From: a virus
Length of the DNA stretch: 32,956 nucleotides
Direction: 5' to 3' (one strand)
IMG/VR virus record: IMGVR_UViG_3300048927_000284
Coordinates: 1-32,956 of that record
Notes under the pieces: model-generated
Seen by the model: only the letters and a program-made list of their open reading frames with translations
The model's database searches: none
What the model was told of the DNA's origin: nothing
Shown here: positions 1-6,802 of the stretch, piece by piece
Position numbering within the stretch: position 1 is the stretch's first letter
How the letters are laid out: each line of letters opens with the position of its first letter
Made by a program: the position numbers and the translations under genes

Positions 1-1444
1 CACCATCCGGTACAAGGGTCGGCGCCAAGCCGAGGATTTCGAAATCGCCCATCGTGTCGATGCGCATGCGATGCCATCGGCCTGAGGCAAGCGGGTCAAA
101 CCGGTTGCCATCCAGCGTCACCGAGCCGCGTTCTTCCAGTTGACCACCGGCGATGTCGCGCGTGCTGTGCGTCAGTGCCGCGTTGCTTGGCCGAAGAATG
201 AAGCGAGGCGTCACGCGAGTAAGCGTCGTGAACTGGTCGTCATCACCGATATCGCCGGTCGTGAACGAGGCCGATGTGCAAGGCGCCGACATCGTTTTGA
301 CGCGATGATCTGGACCGAACACGGCCATGACCGTGGCCGAGGTGTCGAACACTGGCGAGTCGTACGGCGCATCGATGATCTGGTCAAACGTCCCAGCGGC
401 GCCAGGCGGCCAGGTGTCGTAGCTGGTATCCGGCTGTTGGTACAGCAGAACGGCCTCGACGGAGAGCGTTACGTGCCCCCATCGGCCGTTATTCAGGTTG
501 TAGACGATCGCGTGTGTCAGCGCGCCGCCGGAACCGTTGGCCGGGTAGAACCACCATGCCACGTTCTTGTACTGGTCGAAGTACGCACGGATGTTCTGCC
601 GGTAGGTGCTGTCCGAGTGGTTGAAAAACCATTCCTTCACCGGCGCGCCGATCGGCTTCGGCACCGTGCCATCGAACAGCCAGAAGTCGTCCCGGCCGAT
701 GAATACGTGCGCCGTGCCGGTGTCCAGAACAGCCTCTTGGCAGATCGCCCCGGCATTCGCCGCGACGAGATCGAATGACCAGACCACCGGGGGCCCGACA
801 TAGCGCCCGATGTAGGTCGACCGCTCCTTGTACACGGCAACGTCCTTGCCCAGGCGCTTTGCCGCGCGGATCTCGCCGGGCGTGTCCAGCAGGTAGCCGA
901 ACGCCGCTTGGTTCGTCGTGGCTGGTGTCCAGGTCGCATAGTCGTACAGGCCCGAGCATGCCCAGGCATCCGGACGGTCGCCGCCGACGTACGCATCGTT
1001 CAGGCCAAACGCCAGGATGAAGCCCGACGCGGTCTCGATCATGCGCGCGTGCGGCGCCTGCGTGATGTCAGCGAACCCCGTACCAGTCGAATACTGGATT
1101 TGCTCGGTCTGATTGCACGCAAGGGACACGTTGCCGAATTGCGCAAAACGCCAGCGGTTTTCGCTGGAACCTGTGTAGCCGCCTGCACGCGTGAGGTCGA
1201 CGAACGTCGTGCCGGTCAGCTCATACAGCTTTGTCTGCGTGCCAGCGAACACGCGGCGTTGCCCACTCAGCAGGTTGAGCACGGCGGCACCGCGGCAGGC
1301 GCTGGGCAGCGTGTCGACGCCGGCATCGAGCGGCGCTGCGGCTCCAGCCATGCCTTTGAGCGTCGGCACGAGGTTCGTGCAGTCTGTCAGCACGCCGGGC
1401 GTCGTGGGATCGAGGTCGGGCGCAAAGCCCGTGATTGGGATCAT
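1..1444 (-). CDS. Tail nozzle-like beta-propeller protein, partial (C-terminus beyond window)
   Basis: The open frame starts with Met-Ile-Pro-Ile-Thr and stays open for 481 codons to the left window edge, so the stop is not seen. The sequence is rich in short beta-strand blocks with repeated aromatic/Gly patterns (for example Val-Phe-Ala-Gly-Thr, Trp-Leu-Phe-Asp-Gly, Trp-Trp-Phe-Tyr-Pro), typical of the propeller proteins at the end of short tails (P22 gp10, T7 gp12 and related nozzle proteins). The start codon overlaps the stop of the adaptor gene in an ATGA junction, which implies translational coupling. Its place directly after the adaptor matches head-tail completion modules. The assignment to a nozzle role is by pattern and position, not by alignment. 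Confidence 0.72.
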   Translation of the reverse strand, partial: MIPITGFAPDLDPTTPGVLTDCTNLVPTLKGMAGAAAPLDAGVDTLPSACRGAAVLNLLSGQRRVFAGTQTKLYELTGTTFVDLTRAGGYTGSSENRWRFAQFGNVSLACNQTEQIQYSTGTGFADITQAPHARMIETASGFILAFGLNDAYVGGDRPDAWACSGLYDYATWTPATTNQAAFGYLLDTPGEIRAAKRLGKDVAVYKERSTYIGRYVGPPVVWSFDLVAANAGAICQEAVLDTGTAHVFIGRDDFWLFDGTVPKPIGAPVKEWFFNHSDSTYRQNIRAYFDQYKNVAWWFYPANGSGGALTHAIVYNLNNGRWGHVTLSVEAVLLYQQPDTSYDTWPPGAAGTFDQIIDAPYDSPVFDTSATVMAVFGPDHRVKTMSAPCTSASFTTGDIGDDDQFTTLTRVTPRFILRPSNAALTHSTRDIAGGQLEERGSVTLDGNRFDPLASGRWHRMRIDTMGDFEILGLAPTLVPDG

Positions 1445-2091
1445 CGCGGGCTCCCGATCGTCAGCGTCGAGCCAGAATAGCGCTCGCGCATGTCGGCATC
1501 GATCAGCGCATTCACTGCGGCTGCGTACTGGCGTGCAGCGGTGATCAGTCGCGTGTCGTCCTTGATGTGCTGGTACGCTTCGATAAGCGCCGAGTACAGG
1601 TAGACCTGCGGTGCCGTCTGCAGAATCCAGTTCGTGTCATCGTCACCCGTCAGCGGCAGCAAGCGCCGGTAGTACGACAACGAGAAGATGGCGGGCTGGC
1701 CTCCCTCGACCTGTACAGACCCGTCTGCGATCGTGTAGTAGCGCACGCAGCCCGACGGCTGCAGCTGCGAGAACTCCTGCGGCGTCAGGTAAGCCAGCGT
1801 CGGCGCGCGGCCCGAGGCATCTGGCACCGTTAGGCGCTCGACCGATAGGAAACCATCCGGCAGGCCGGCAAGCGACTGGTTCTCGATCGCCAGCATCGCG
1901 CGGATGCGCAGCGGGTCAACTGAGACGTCGATGTCGCGCCAGCCGTTGTAGATGCGCGATTCGCCCAAGGTGATGAACTCGCCCAGCATAGCCGACAGAT
2001 TGTTTCGCCCGAGCCGGTTGGCGATCGCCTGCTTGAGCGTGCCCAGGTTGAAGCCGGTCGGCGCTGTGGTCTGGTTGACGATGATGGTCAT
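1441..2091 (-). CDS. Head-tail adaptor protein (phage adaptor family)
   Basis: The 216-residue protein has the layout of the adaptor/connector proteins of short-tailed phages: an N-terminal helix pair (residues about 17-50, with Ala-Ile-Ala-Asn-Arg-Leu-Gly and Glu-Phe-Ile-Thr-Leu-Gly-Glu), a central beta-rich domain, and a C-terminal helical part with Tyr-Ser-Ala-Leu-Ile-Glu-Ala-Tyr and a long Ala-rich helix. Such proteins dock under the portal and carry the nozzle. The 3' end overlaps the nozzle gene by 4 bp, and the tailspike gene ends 9 bp upstream. The protein resembles the adaptor family known from SU10-like and Burkholderia podophages, which agrees with the SU10-type capsid protein in the same operon. 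Confidence 0.75.
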   Translation of the reverse strand: MTIIVNQTTAPTGFNLGTLKQAIANRLGRNNLSAMLGEFITLGESRIYNGWRDIDVSVDPLRIRAMLAIENQSLAGLPDGFLSVERLTVPDASGRAPTLAYLTPQEFSQLQPSGCVRYYTIADGSVQVEGGQPAIFSLSYYRRLLPLTGDDDTNWILQTAPQVYLYSALIEAYQHIKDDTRLITAARQYAAAVNALIDADMRERYSGSTLTIGSPR

Positions 2092-2100
2092 GTAGATTCC

Positions 2101-3594
2101 TTATACGGTCCACGTGGACGCGAGCCCGTTCAGGACGCCGCTCATTAGAATGTGGCCCGCCGTGGACGGGTGCAGGCCGTCTGCCGTCAGGTAGTTGGCC
2201 GTGCCGTTCACTGCCCACTTGTCGGTATTGGTGGGGTCGCACACGGACGAGTTCAGATCGATGATGCCGTCGATGTTCCCGGCTACTACCTGCGACGGCA
2301 GCCATGCGTTGAACTGGCCGCGAACTTCGCTCGCGCCGTAGCCGGCCGAGACGGTTTGGTTTGCCAGCGTTGCCCAGCTGTCGGTCGATGTGGTTTTCGG
2401 CGTCAACGTGGTCTGATACACCTTGACTCCCATCCGTTTTGCAGCTGCCCACGCGACTTGAACGTTGGCTTGAAGCTGCGCCAGCGTGCGGCCCGCGGAG
2501 ATGTCGTTGATGCCCATCGCGAAAATGGCATGCGTCACGTACTCAAGCAAGCTCCAACGCGTGCCCTGGTAGCCGATGGCTGCAGATGACCAAGTCGCAG
2601 TGCTGTCTCCCGAGCGGGAAACATTGACGAACGGGATGTTTGTGCCCCCAGCGGCCGCGCCAACGAGACCACGTTCAGCCCAGCCGACATGGCCATAGGT
2701 CGTTTCTCCGTTGATTGCATCGCCAGTTCCGTACGTGATGCTATCGCCCCACAGCAGCGCCGCTGCATGGCGCTGGTCCGGAACCCCGATAACAGCCAGC
2801 GGTACAAAGCCGTAGGTAGCGTTCGTGCCGCCAGATGGCAGCGTCATGCCGGAACCGCTGTAGACCTGTGACGCGGCGGAGGTGCTGTCGTAACCGCCGT
2901 ATTGATACGAGGACGGCTGCCCGACAGGCACTTTCTGGCCGGCGGAAACCACGGCTGCACTCCGCAGCTGCAATTGCGCGTTGGCCGGCAGGTTGAGTCC
3001 TAGCTTGTCCGCCATGACAAACGGCGCACCCTGCCCGAGCAACGGATTTTTGAGGCCCCCGAACGTCAAGGGGAGCGGCTGGTTCCCCCACACAACGGCG
3101 CCTTCCAGCTGGAAGTCATTTGCGTTCGTCCAGTTTTCCCCGCCACCAATCGCAGACCTGTTGCAATACACGACTCGCAGGGAATTCACCGGACGCGGGC
3201 CGATTCGCACCCACAGATACGATTCGAATCGCGTGTAGTTCGATGCGCCCGCGCCTTCGACGTTGATCGGCATGCGGCCGCGTGTTGCGACAACCTGTAG
3301 GCGCGGCCCCGCCACCGGGGACGGCTGAACGTCGTTGCTCGGGTCGTTCAGGGTTATGTCGGTGATCGCCTGGCTGACAACCCCTTTGCCCGTGATGGTC
3401 AGCGTGTAGTGGCCGTCTGCAGCGTAGAAGGAGAAGCGCCCAGTGGTATCAGTCTTCACCGAAGCTACAGCCGAGCCACCGTCAGTAGCGTAGATCGTGG
3501 CCGGCTGGCCGCCTGGGTACGTGGTGACCGTGACAGTCAGGCCCGCAATCGGTTTGCCCTGCTTGTCGAGTACGACGTCGGAATACTTTTGCAT
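2101..3594 (-). CDS. Tailspike/tail fibre with SGNH esterase domain (copy A)
   Basis: The 497-residue protein begins with a transthyretin-like beta domain (residues about 5-72, Gly-Lys-Pro-Ile-Ala-Gly-Leu-Thr ... Asp-Gly-His-Tyr-Thr-Leu) that often anchors phage fibres, followed by a beta-rich middle. From about 278 an SGNH/GDSL hydrolase follows: Gly-Asp-Ser at 283-285 (nucleophile Ser285), block II Gly at about 329, Gly-Ile-Asn-Asp at 361-364 and Asp-Gly-Leu-His at 472-475 (Asp472, His475). All four catalytic blocks are intact. Related virion esterases remove O-acetyl groups from surface polysaccharide, and that role is inferred here. The start chosen is the Met whose ATG overlaps the upstream stop by one base; an ATG nine codons earlier would run into that gene. 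Confidence 0.82.
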   Translation of the reverse strand: MQKYSDVVLDKQGKPIAGLTVTVTTYPGGQPATIYATDGGSAVASVKTDTTGRFSFYAADGHYTLTITGKGVVSQAITDITLNDPSNDVQPSPVAGPRLQVVATRGRMPINVEGAGASNYTRFESYLWVRIGPRPVNSLRVVYCNRSAIGGGENWTNANDFQLEGAVVWGNQPLPLTFGGLKNPLLGQGAPFVMADKLGLNLPANAQLQLRSAAVVSAGQKVPVGQPSSYQYGGYDSTSAASQVYSGSGMTLPSGGTNATYGFVPLAVIGVPDQRHAAALLWGDSITYGTGDAINGETTYGHVGWAERGLVGAAAGGTNIPFVNVSRSGDSTATWSSAAIGYQGTRWSLLEYVTHAIFAMGINDISAGRTLAQLQANVQVAWAAAKRMGVKVYQTTLTPKTTSTDSWATLANQTVSAGYGASEVRGQFNAWLPSQVVAGNIDGIIDLNSSVCDPTNTDKWAVNGTANYLTADGLHPSTAGHILMSGVLNGLASTWTV

Positions 3595-3905
3595 CAGATG
3601 CGCCCCTCGTAAATGCGGCATTTCGTGTGCTCAGCCAAGAACTGGTCGAGCAGCCTGTCGTCGGCGGAAACGATTTCCCAGCCGACGCCGTGTTTCTCCA
3701 AGCCCCAGGCGTTGAGCAGGTCGAGCGGGATCGACGCCGCGTAGTGGTCGCCATCGTGCGTCTTGGTGGCGCCGGCGCGGCGCAGTTCTTCGTTCCGGCG
3801 CAGCGCAGCCGATACGTCAGTCGACTGCACGATCAGGCCGGTGCCGTCGCCGTGCTCGTGCATCGTCAGGCGGCTGTTTGCGTTTGCGTCGAGAAGGAAG
3901 TCCAT
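3594..3905 (-). CDS. Hypothetical phage protein downstream of major capsid gene
   Basis: This is a 103-residue protein of unknown role. It is charged and soluble with no membrane segment; the N-terminus (Met-Asp-Phe-Leu-Leu-Asp) is followed by a beta-rich part, then a helical stretch with several Leu/Arg/Glu residues and a compact alpha/beta C-terminus ending Tyr-Glu-Gly-Arg-Ile. It lies between the capsid gene, from which it is separated by an intrinsic terminator, and the tailspike gene, which it touches with a one-base stop/start overlap. The junction suggests coupling with the tailspike. A small head-completion or decoration role would fit the position, but nothing in the sequence shows it. 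Confidence 0.7.
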   Translation of the reverse strand: MDFLLDANANSRLTMHEHGDGTGLIVQSTDVSAALRRNEELRRAGATKTHDGDHYAASIPLDLLNAWGLEKHGVGWEIVSADDRLLDQFLAEHTKCRIYEGRI

Positions 3906-3921
3906 TTGGTATCCGGAAAAG

Positions 3922-3946
3922 AAAAAGGGCGATCCGAAGACCGCCC
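3922..3946 (-). terminator. Intrinsic terminator after major capsid gene
   Basis: Read leftward, an 8-bp stem (GGGCGGTC/GATCGCCC, one G-T pair) closes a TTCG tetraloop with a C-G closing pair, a very stable loop, and is followed by TTTTT. It would sharply lower transcription from the capsid gene into the tailspike, adaptor and nozzle genes unless transcription is antiterminated. Confidence 0.88.
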
Positions 3947-3978
3947 CATGGTTACAACGATGTTGCTATCACGTTAAC

Positions 3979-4920
3979 TCAGGCGAGGTCCAGGATCGCG
4001 CCGTGGGCCTTCGTGTTCTTGTTGATCAGCGTCCACTCGGTGTTGACCAGCACGTTCTGCGTGTCGCCGATCTTGGCCAGCGGGGAATCCTTCATGCCGC
4101 GCAGCGTGCCCAGCGCCAGGAACTCCGGGTTGATGATCGCGACTTCGCGCTGACGCATGTGGCGCGCGTTCACGGCCTTAACGCGGCCGAACGAGCCGAT
4201 GTAGACCTCCAGCGTTGCCGTCAGGGTCTTGTCTTCGGCCTTGTCGAAGCGGGTTTGGCCGGCCAGGAACGTGTCGAACACGGTGCGCTGGGTCGACGGC
4301 AGCAGGATGTAGCTGCTGCTGATGTCCGAACCGTTGTCGAACATGGTTTGCAGCACGTTTTTCAGCAGGGTTTCGCTGAACGCACGCTGCGTGCCGTCGA
4401 CGGCGGCGGTATTGGTCACCGGGTTGGCGGCCACGCCGGAGGCGCCGAGCGAGACGTTGCTGTCCATGAAGCCGAACAGGCCACGCGCCTGCGGGGCGAC
4501 GCCGGCGGATGCTGCGATCGCGGTCGTGTTCTGTAGGCAGCCGAATTCGACGTCTTTCTTCAGCTCGACCATCTTCTTGGCGAGCTGATAGTTGTATTCC
4601 GACTTGGTGCCGGCCTTTTCGACGGCTTCCTGGGTGCCGGTCACGCCGAAGGTCTTTTCGGAGATCTGCGTGCGGTTGCCCAGACGGACGGTCGGCTGAA
4701 CGGCGTTGATGGTCGACTGGTTGCCCTGCTCGACCTTGTTCACGGCGCCGGCCGCGTACGAGTCGGTATTCCACTCGACGAACACGCCGTCGACTTTTTC
4801 CTTGCCGATCAGCTTGACGAACGGGGTCTCGGAGACCGACACGTTCCAGATGTTGTTCATCAGCTGTTCACGGTTGCGAACGCTGTTGAAGGTTGCATAG
4901 GTGTTTGCTACTTGTGCCAT
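3979..4920 (-). CDS. Major capsid protein (SU10-type, DUF5309-like)
   Basis: The 313-residue protein starts Met-Ala-Gln-Val-Ala-Asn-Thr-Tyr and shows the features of the SU10-type HK97-fold coat proteins: an N-terminal arm with Pro-Phe-Val-Lys-Leu-Ile-Gly-Lys, a long central helix-rich stretch (Tyr-Asn-Tyr-Gln-Leu-Ala-Lys-Lys-Met-Val-Glu-Leu-Lys-Lys-Asp), and a C-terminal beta part with Arg-Glu-Val-Ala-Ile-Ile-Asn-Pro-Glu-Phe. It forms the icosahedral head. The ribosome site (AAAGGAA, 6 bases before ATG) is good, as expected for the most abundant virion protein. It follows the scaffold gene by 11 bp and is followed by a strong terminator, so scaffold and coat form a discrete high-output pair. 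Confidence 0.9.
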   Translation of the reverse strand: MAQVANTYATFNSVRNREQLMNNIWNVSVSETPFVKLIGKEKVDGVFVEWNTDSYAAGAVNKVEQGNQSTINAVQPTVRLGNRTQISEKTFGVTGTQEAVEKAGTKSEYNYQLAKKMVELKKDVEFGCLQNTTAIAASAGVAPQARGLFGFMDSNVSLGASGVAANPVTNTAAVDGTQRAFSETLLKNVLQTMFDNGSDISSSYILLPSTQRTVFDTFLAGQTRFDKAEDKTLTATLEVYIGSFGRVKAVNARHMRQREVAIINPEFLALGTLRGMKDSPLAKIGDTQNVLVNTEWTLINKNTKAHGAILDLA

Positions 4921-4931
4921 GGTAATTTCCT

Positions 4932-5888
4932 TTAGCGGGAGGCCATTCCGAGCAACGTGGCAAGATCCTGAACCTTGCCGGTTTGCGCGAGACGACGGGT
5001 TTGCTTTTCGATGTTGACTTGGTCAGCTGGCTTTGAAGCCGGCGCGGCTTTCGCTGCCTTGGTGGGCAGGGCCGCGACCTTCTTGATCGCCTGCTGGGTG
5101 GTTTGCTGTTGCTTGTCGAACTGCGCGGCCTTCCACAGCACTTCCAAGCTGCGTTTGTCGGCGACGTTGGCCAGCTCGGCGTCGGTGAAGCCGAGTTTCT
5201 GGCCGTACGCGCGCATCTCGGCGACGTGTTCCTTGCCGAAGCCGGGAACGATCTTCGCCATGTGCGCCTGCGCTTCCTGCGACTTCTGGGCGAAGTCTTG
5301 ACGGGCTGTAGCCTGCAATTGCTGCTGCTTTTGCTGGATGGCTACCGCAACGTCACCGCGGCGCGCCCGCAGATCGTTGAAGTCGGCCATGTGCGCGGCG
5401 TACGAGACCGGATCGGCCTCGCGCAGTGCGTTCCAGTCGACGGCTTGGTAGTCGCGCAGAGCTGCGTCGATGTTCGTCAGTTGGCCGATCTCCTGGCTGA
5501 ACTGCTGAACCTCTGCAGCCTGCTTTTGCACGTGCTGCGCCCACTCCTGACGCTCGGTGGCGAGACGCTGGGCTTTCTGCGTGTAGTCCTGCTGACGCAG
5601 ATAGCCGTTCTTGGCCTCGTCCTTCGACACCTTGACCTTTTCGCCATCGATTTCGAGCTCAAGGAAATCGTCAGCCGAGTCCTTTTCAGGTTGTTCGGCC
5701 TGCTCGGGGTCGGCTTCTTCGTCGGCGCCTTCTTGCTCGCCTTCTTCGTCGCCTTCCGGAGCGGTTTCCTCTGCTGCTTCCTGTTCGGGTTCGTCGCTTT
5801 GCGGGTCCGTTTCCGGTTGTCCGTTGTCGCCGTCGCCGCCCAGCATTTCCGCGAAACTGTCGGTGTTCAGGGGTTGGTCTTCGTCCAT
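4932..5888 (-). CDS. Capsid scaffolding protein
   Basis: The 318-residue protein has the composition of a scaffold: residues 1-75 are extremely acidic (runs of Glu/Asp with Gln and Pro), about 76-95 form a short Leu-Glu-Ile-Asp-Gly-Glu-Lys-Val beta element, about 100-235 are strongly helical and Gln/Ala-rich with coiled-coil character, and the C-terminal ~60 residues are basic (Lys-Lys-Val-Ala-Ala-Leu-Pro-Thr-Lys-Ala-Ala-Lys), which would contact the coat protein. It lies directly upstream of the coat gene, the usual place. A terminator and an extra hairpin separate it from the preceding gene. Its start has GGAG about 10 bases upstream. Confidence 0.82.
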   Translation of the reverse strand: MDEDQPLNTDSFAEMLGGDGDNGQPETDPQSDEPEQEAAEETAPEGDEEGEQEGADEEADPEQAEQPEKDSADDFLELEIDGEKVKVSKDEAKNGYLRQQDYTQKAQRLATERQEWAQHVQKQAAEVQQFSQEIGQLTNIDAALRDYQAVDWNALREADPVSYAAHMADFNDLRARRGDVAVAIQQKQQQLQATARQDFAQKSQEAQAHMAKIVPGFGKEHVAEMRAYGQKLGFTDAELANVADKRSLEVLWKAAQFDKQQQTTQQAIKKVAALPTKAAKAAPASKPADQVNIEKQTRRLAQTGKVQDLATLLGMASR

Positions 5889-5924
5889 GTGATGTGTTCT
5901 CCGTGAGGTGTGAGTTCAGAAATG

Positions 5925-5949
5925 AAAAAAGCCACCTCATGGGCGGCTT
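5925..5949 (-). terminator. Intrinsic terminator upstream of scaffold gene
   Basis: Read leftward, the stem AAGCCGCC/GGTGGCTT (one G-T pair) with a 5-base loop is followed by TTTT. It lies 36 bp before the scaffold start, so transcripts from the terminase/portal genes would partly stop here. Confidence 0.82.
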
Positions 5950-5971
5950 CTGATTGTTCCTAGACTCATCG

Positions 5972-5995
5972 GGCAGCGTTCAGGGGCACGCTGCC
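5972..5995 (-). repeat. Inverted repeat in the gap before the scaffold gene
   Basis: Perfect 8-bp arms GGCAGCGT and ACGCTGCC are separated by 8 bases, just before the terminator. There is no T-tract on either strand, so it is not a terminator by itself. It could be an mRNA processing or stabilising stem between two differently expressed gene blocks. Confidence 0.6.
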
Positions 5996-6005
5996 AGCCC
6001 AGGGA

Positions 6006-6224
6006 TTAGATGGTGGTGCCGTCCGAGAGCAGGGCAGCGGGCGTGTCGCCGCGAACCAGTCGGATGCCGGCGTATTTGCCTTGATGGATCGCGCCGTCAA
6101 CCGCGTCCGGGTGCGTGATCTGGCATACCGGCAGCGGCTGGGCCTGCTCCTCGATGCGCACGGCGTATGCGGCCAGCGCTTCGGTCTCGGCCGGCGCGGT
6201 GCCGAGCTTGGTGTTACGGGCCAT
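6006..6224 (-). CDS. Small hypothetical virion-module protein
   Basis: The 72-residue protein starts Met-Ala-Arg-Asn-Thr-Lys, with AAAGGAA six bases upstream, which favours this start over an in-frame ATG seven codons earlier. It has a disordered, Ala/Glu-rich N-terminal half and a short beta-like C-terminal half (Gly-Lys-Tyr-Ala-Gly-Ile-Arg-Leu-Val-Arg-Gly). The start lies 11 bp inside the preceding gene. Function is not known; small genes between portal and scaffold in podophages often encode head accessory proteins, but there is no specific motif here. Confidence 0.65.
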   Translation of the reverse strand: MARNTKLGTAPAETEALAAYAVRIEEQAQPLPVCQITHPDAVDGAIHQGKYAGIRLVRGDTPAALLSDGTTI

Positions 6225-6519
6225 ACAGGTTTCCTTTCGCGGCATTCCGCTTGATGTCCATGTTCTCGGTCAGCAGCAGTTCATTGCGTGCCATCGCGGC
6301 GCCGGCGATCAGCGATTCGAAGATAGCTTCGAACTGCTGGCTAGCCCACAGAAGACGCTTCAGTTCCTCTGCCTGAGCCTTGTTCTCGACGCTGAGCGAG
6401 GCCCACTGGTCGATCACGGCCTGCTTGATCTCAGCCAGGGCGTGCTTCACCAGCTCGTCGTCGAGGATGCGCTTAGCGTGGTCTGCACGCTGAATCTGTT
6501 GCTCGGGTGTCAGGTGCAT
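6214..6519 (-). CDS. Conserved phage protein, helical (portal-scaffold interval)
   Basis: The 101-residue protein is nearly all helical. It has the pattern Ala-Asp-His-Ala-Lys-Arg-Ile-Leu-Asp-Asp-Glu-Leu-Val, then a helix with Trp (Val-Ile-Asp-Gln-Trp), a charged turn, and Leu-Lys-Arg-Leu-Leu-Trp-Ala-Ser-Gln-Gln-Phe-Glu-Ala-Ile-Phe-Glu-Ser-Leu-Ile-Ala-Gly. This is the recurring layout of a small family found beside portal and scaffold genes in many podophages, whose function I do not know. The start chosen (Met-His-Leu-Thr-Pro-Glu-Gln-Gln) sits one base after the upstream stop. The longer upstream reading is Arg-rich and antisense-like in composition and is rejected. Confidence 0.7.
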   Translation of the reverse strand: MHLTPEQQIQRADHAKRILDDELVKHALAEIKQAVIDQWASLSVENKAQAEELKRLLWASQQFEAIFESLIAGAAMARNELLLTENMDIKRNAAKGNLYGP

Positions 6520-6520
6520 G

Positions 6521-6802
6521 TCAGTTCTCCGGCAGGTAATCCTGCCAACGTTTCTTCTTCGGCTTTTCCGGCGCCTTCGGCTTCGGTGCCGGCTTCGCTT
6601 TGGGGCGACGCTCGGCACGGTCGAACATCGACGCATACGCACGAACCTCGCGCACTGGGCCACCGCCACCACCGCCGCCGCCGACAATGACGGGAGGCGT
6701 CACCGGTGGCGGTTGCGTCGTACTGACTGGCGTCGGCGGGGTGATCGGCGCCAGATAGGGCGTGCTGCCGATCAGGGCAGGGTGCAGATAGAGGGCCGCC
6801 AT
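6521..6802 (-). CDS. Pro/Gly-rich low-complexity protein with basic tail
   Basis: The 93-residue protein has three zones: a Pro/Thr-rich stretch (residues about 15-40), eight consecutive Gly residues (about 41-48), and a C-terminal half with Lys-Pro-Lys-Ala repeats ending Lys-Lys-Lys-Arg-Trp-Gln-Asp-Tyr-Leu-Pro-Glu-Asn. It abuts the tailspike stop directly and ends one base before the next start, so it is part of the operon. It looks like a flexible linker or tether with a short folded end motif. The role is unknown. Confidence 0.62.
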   Translation of the reverse strand: MAALYLHPALIGSTPYLAPITPPTPVSTTQPPPVTPPVIVGGGGGGGGPVREVRAYASMFDRAERRPKAKPAPKPKAPEKPKKKRWQDYLPEN

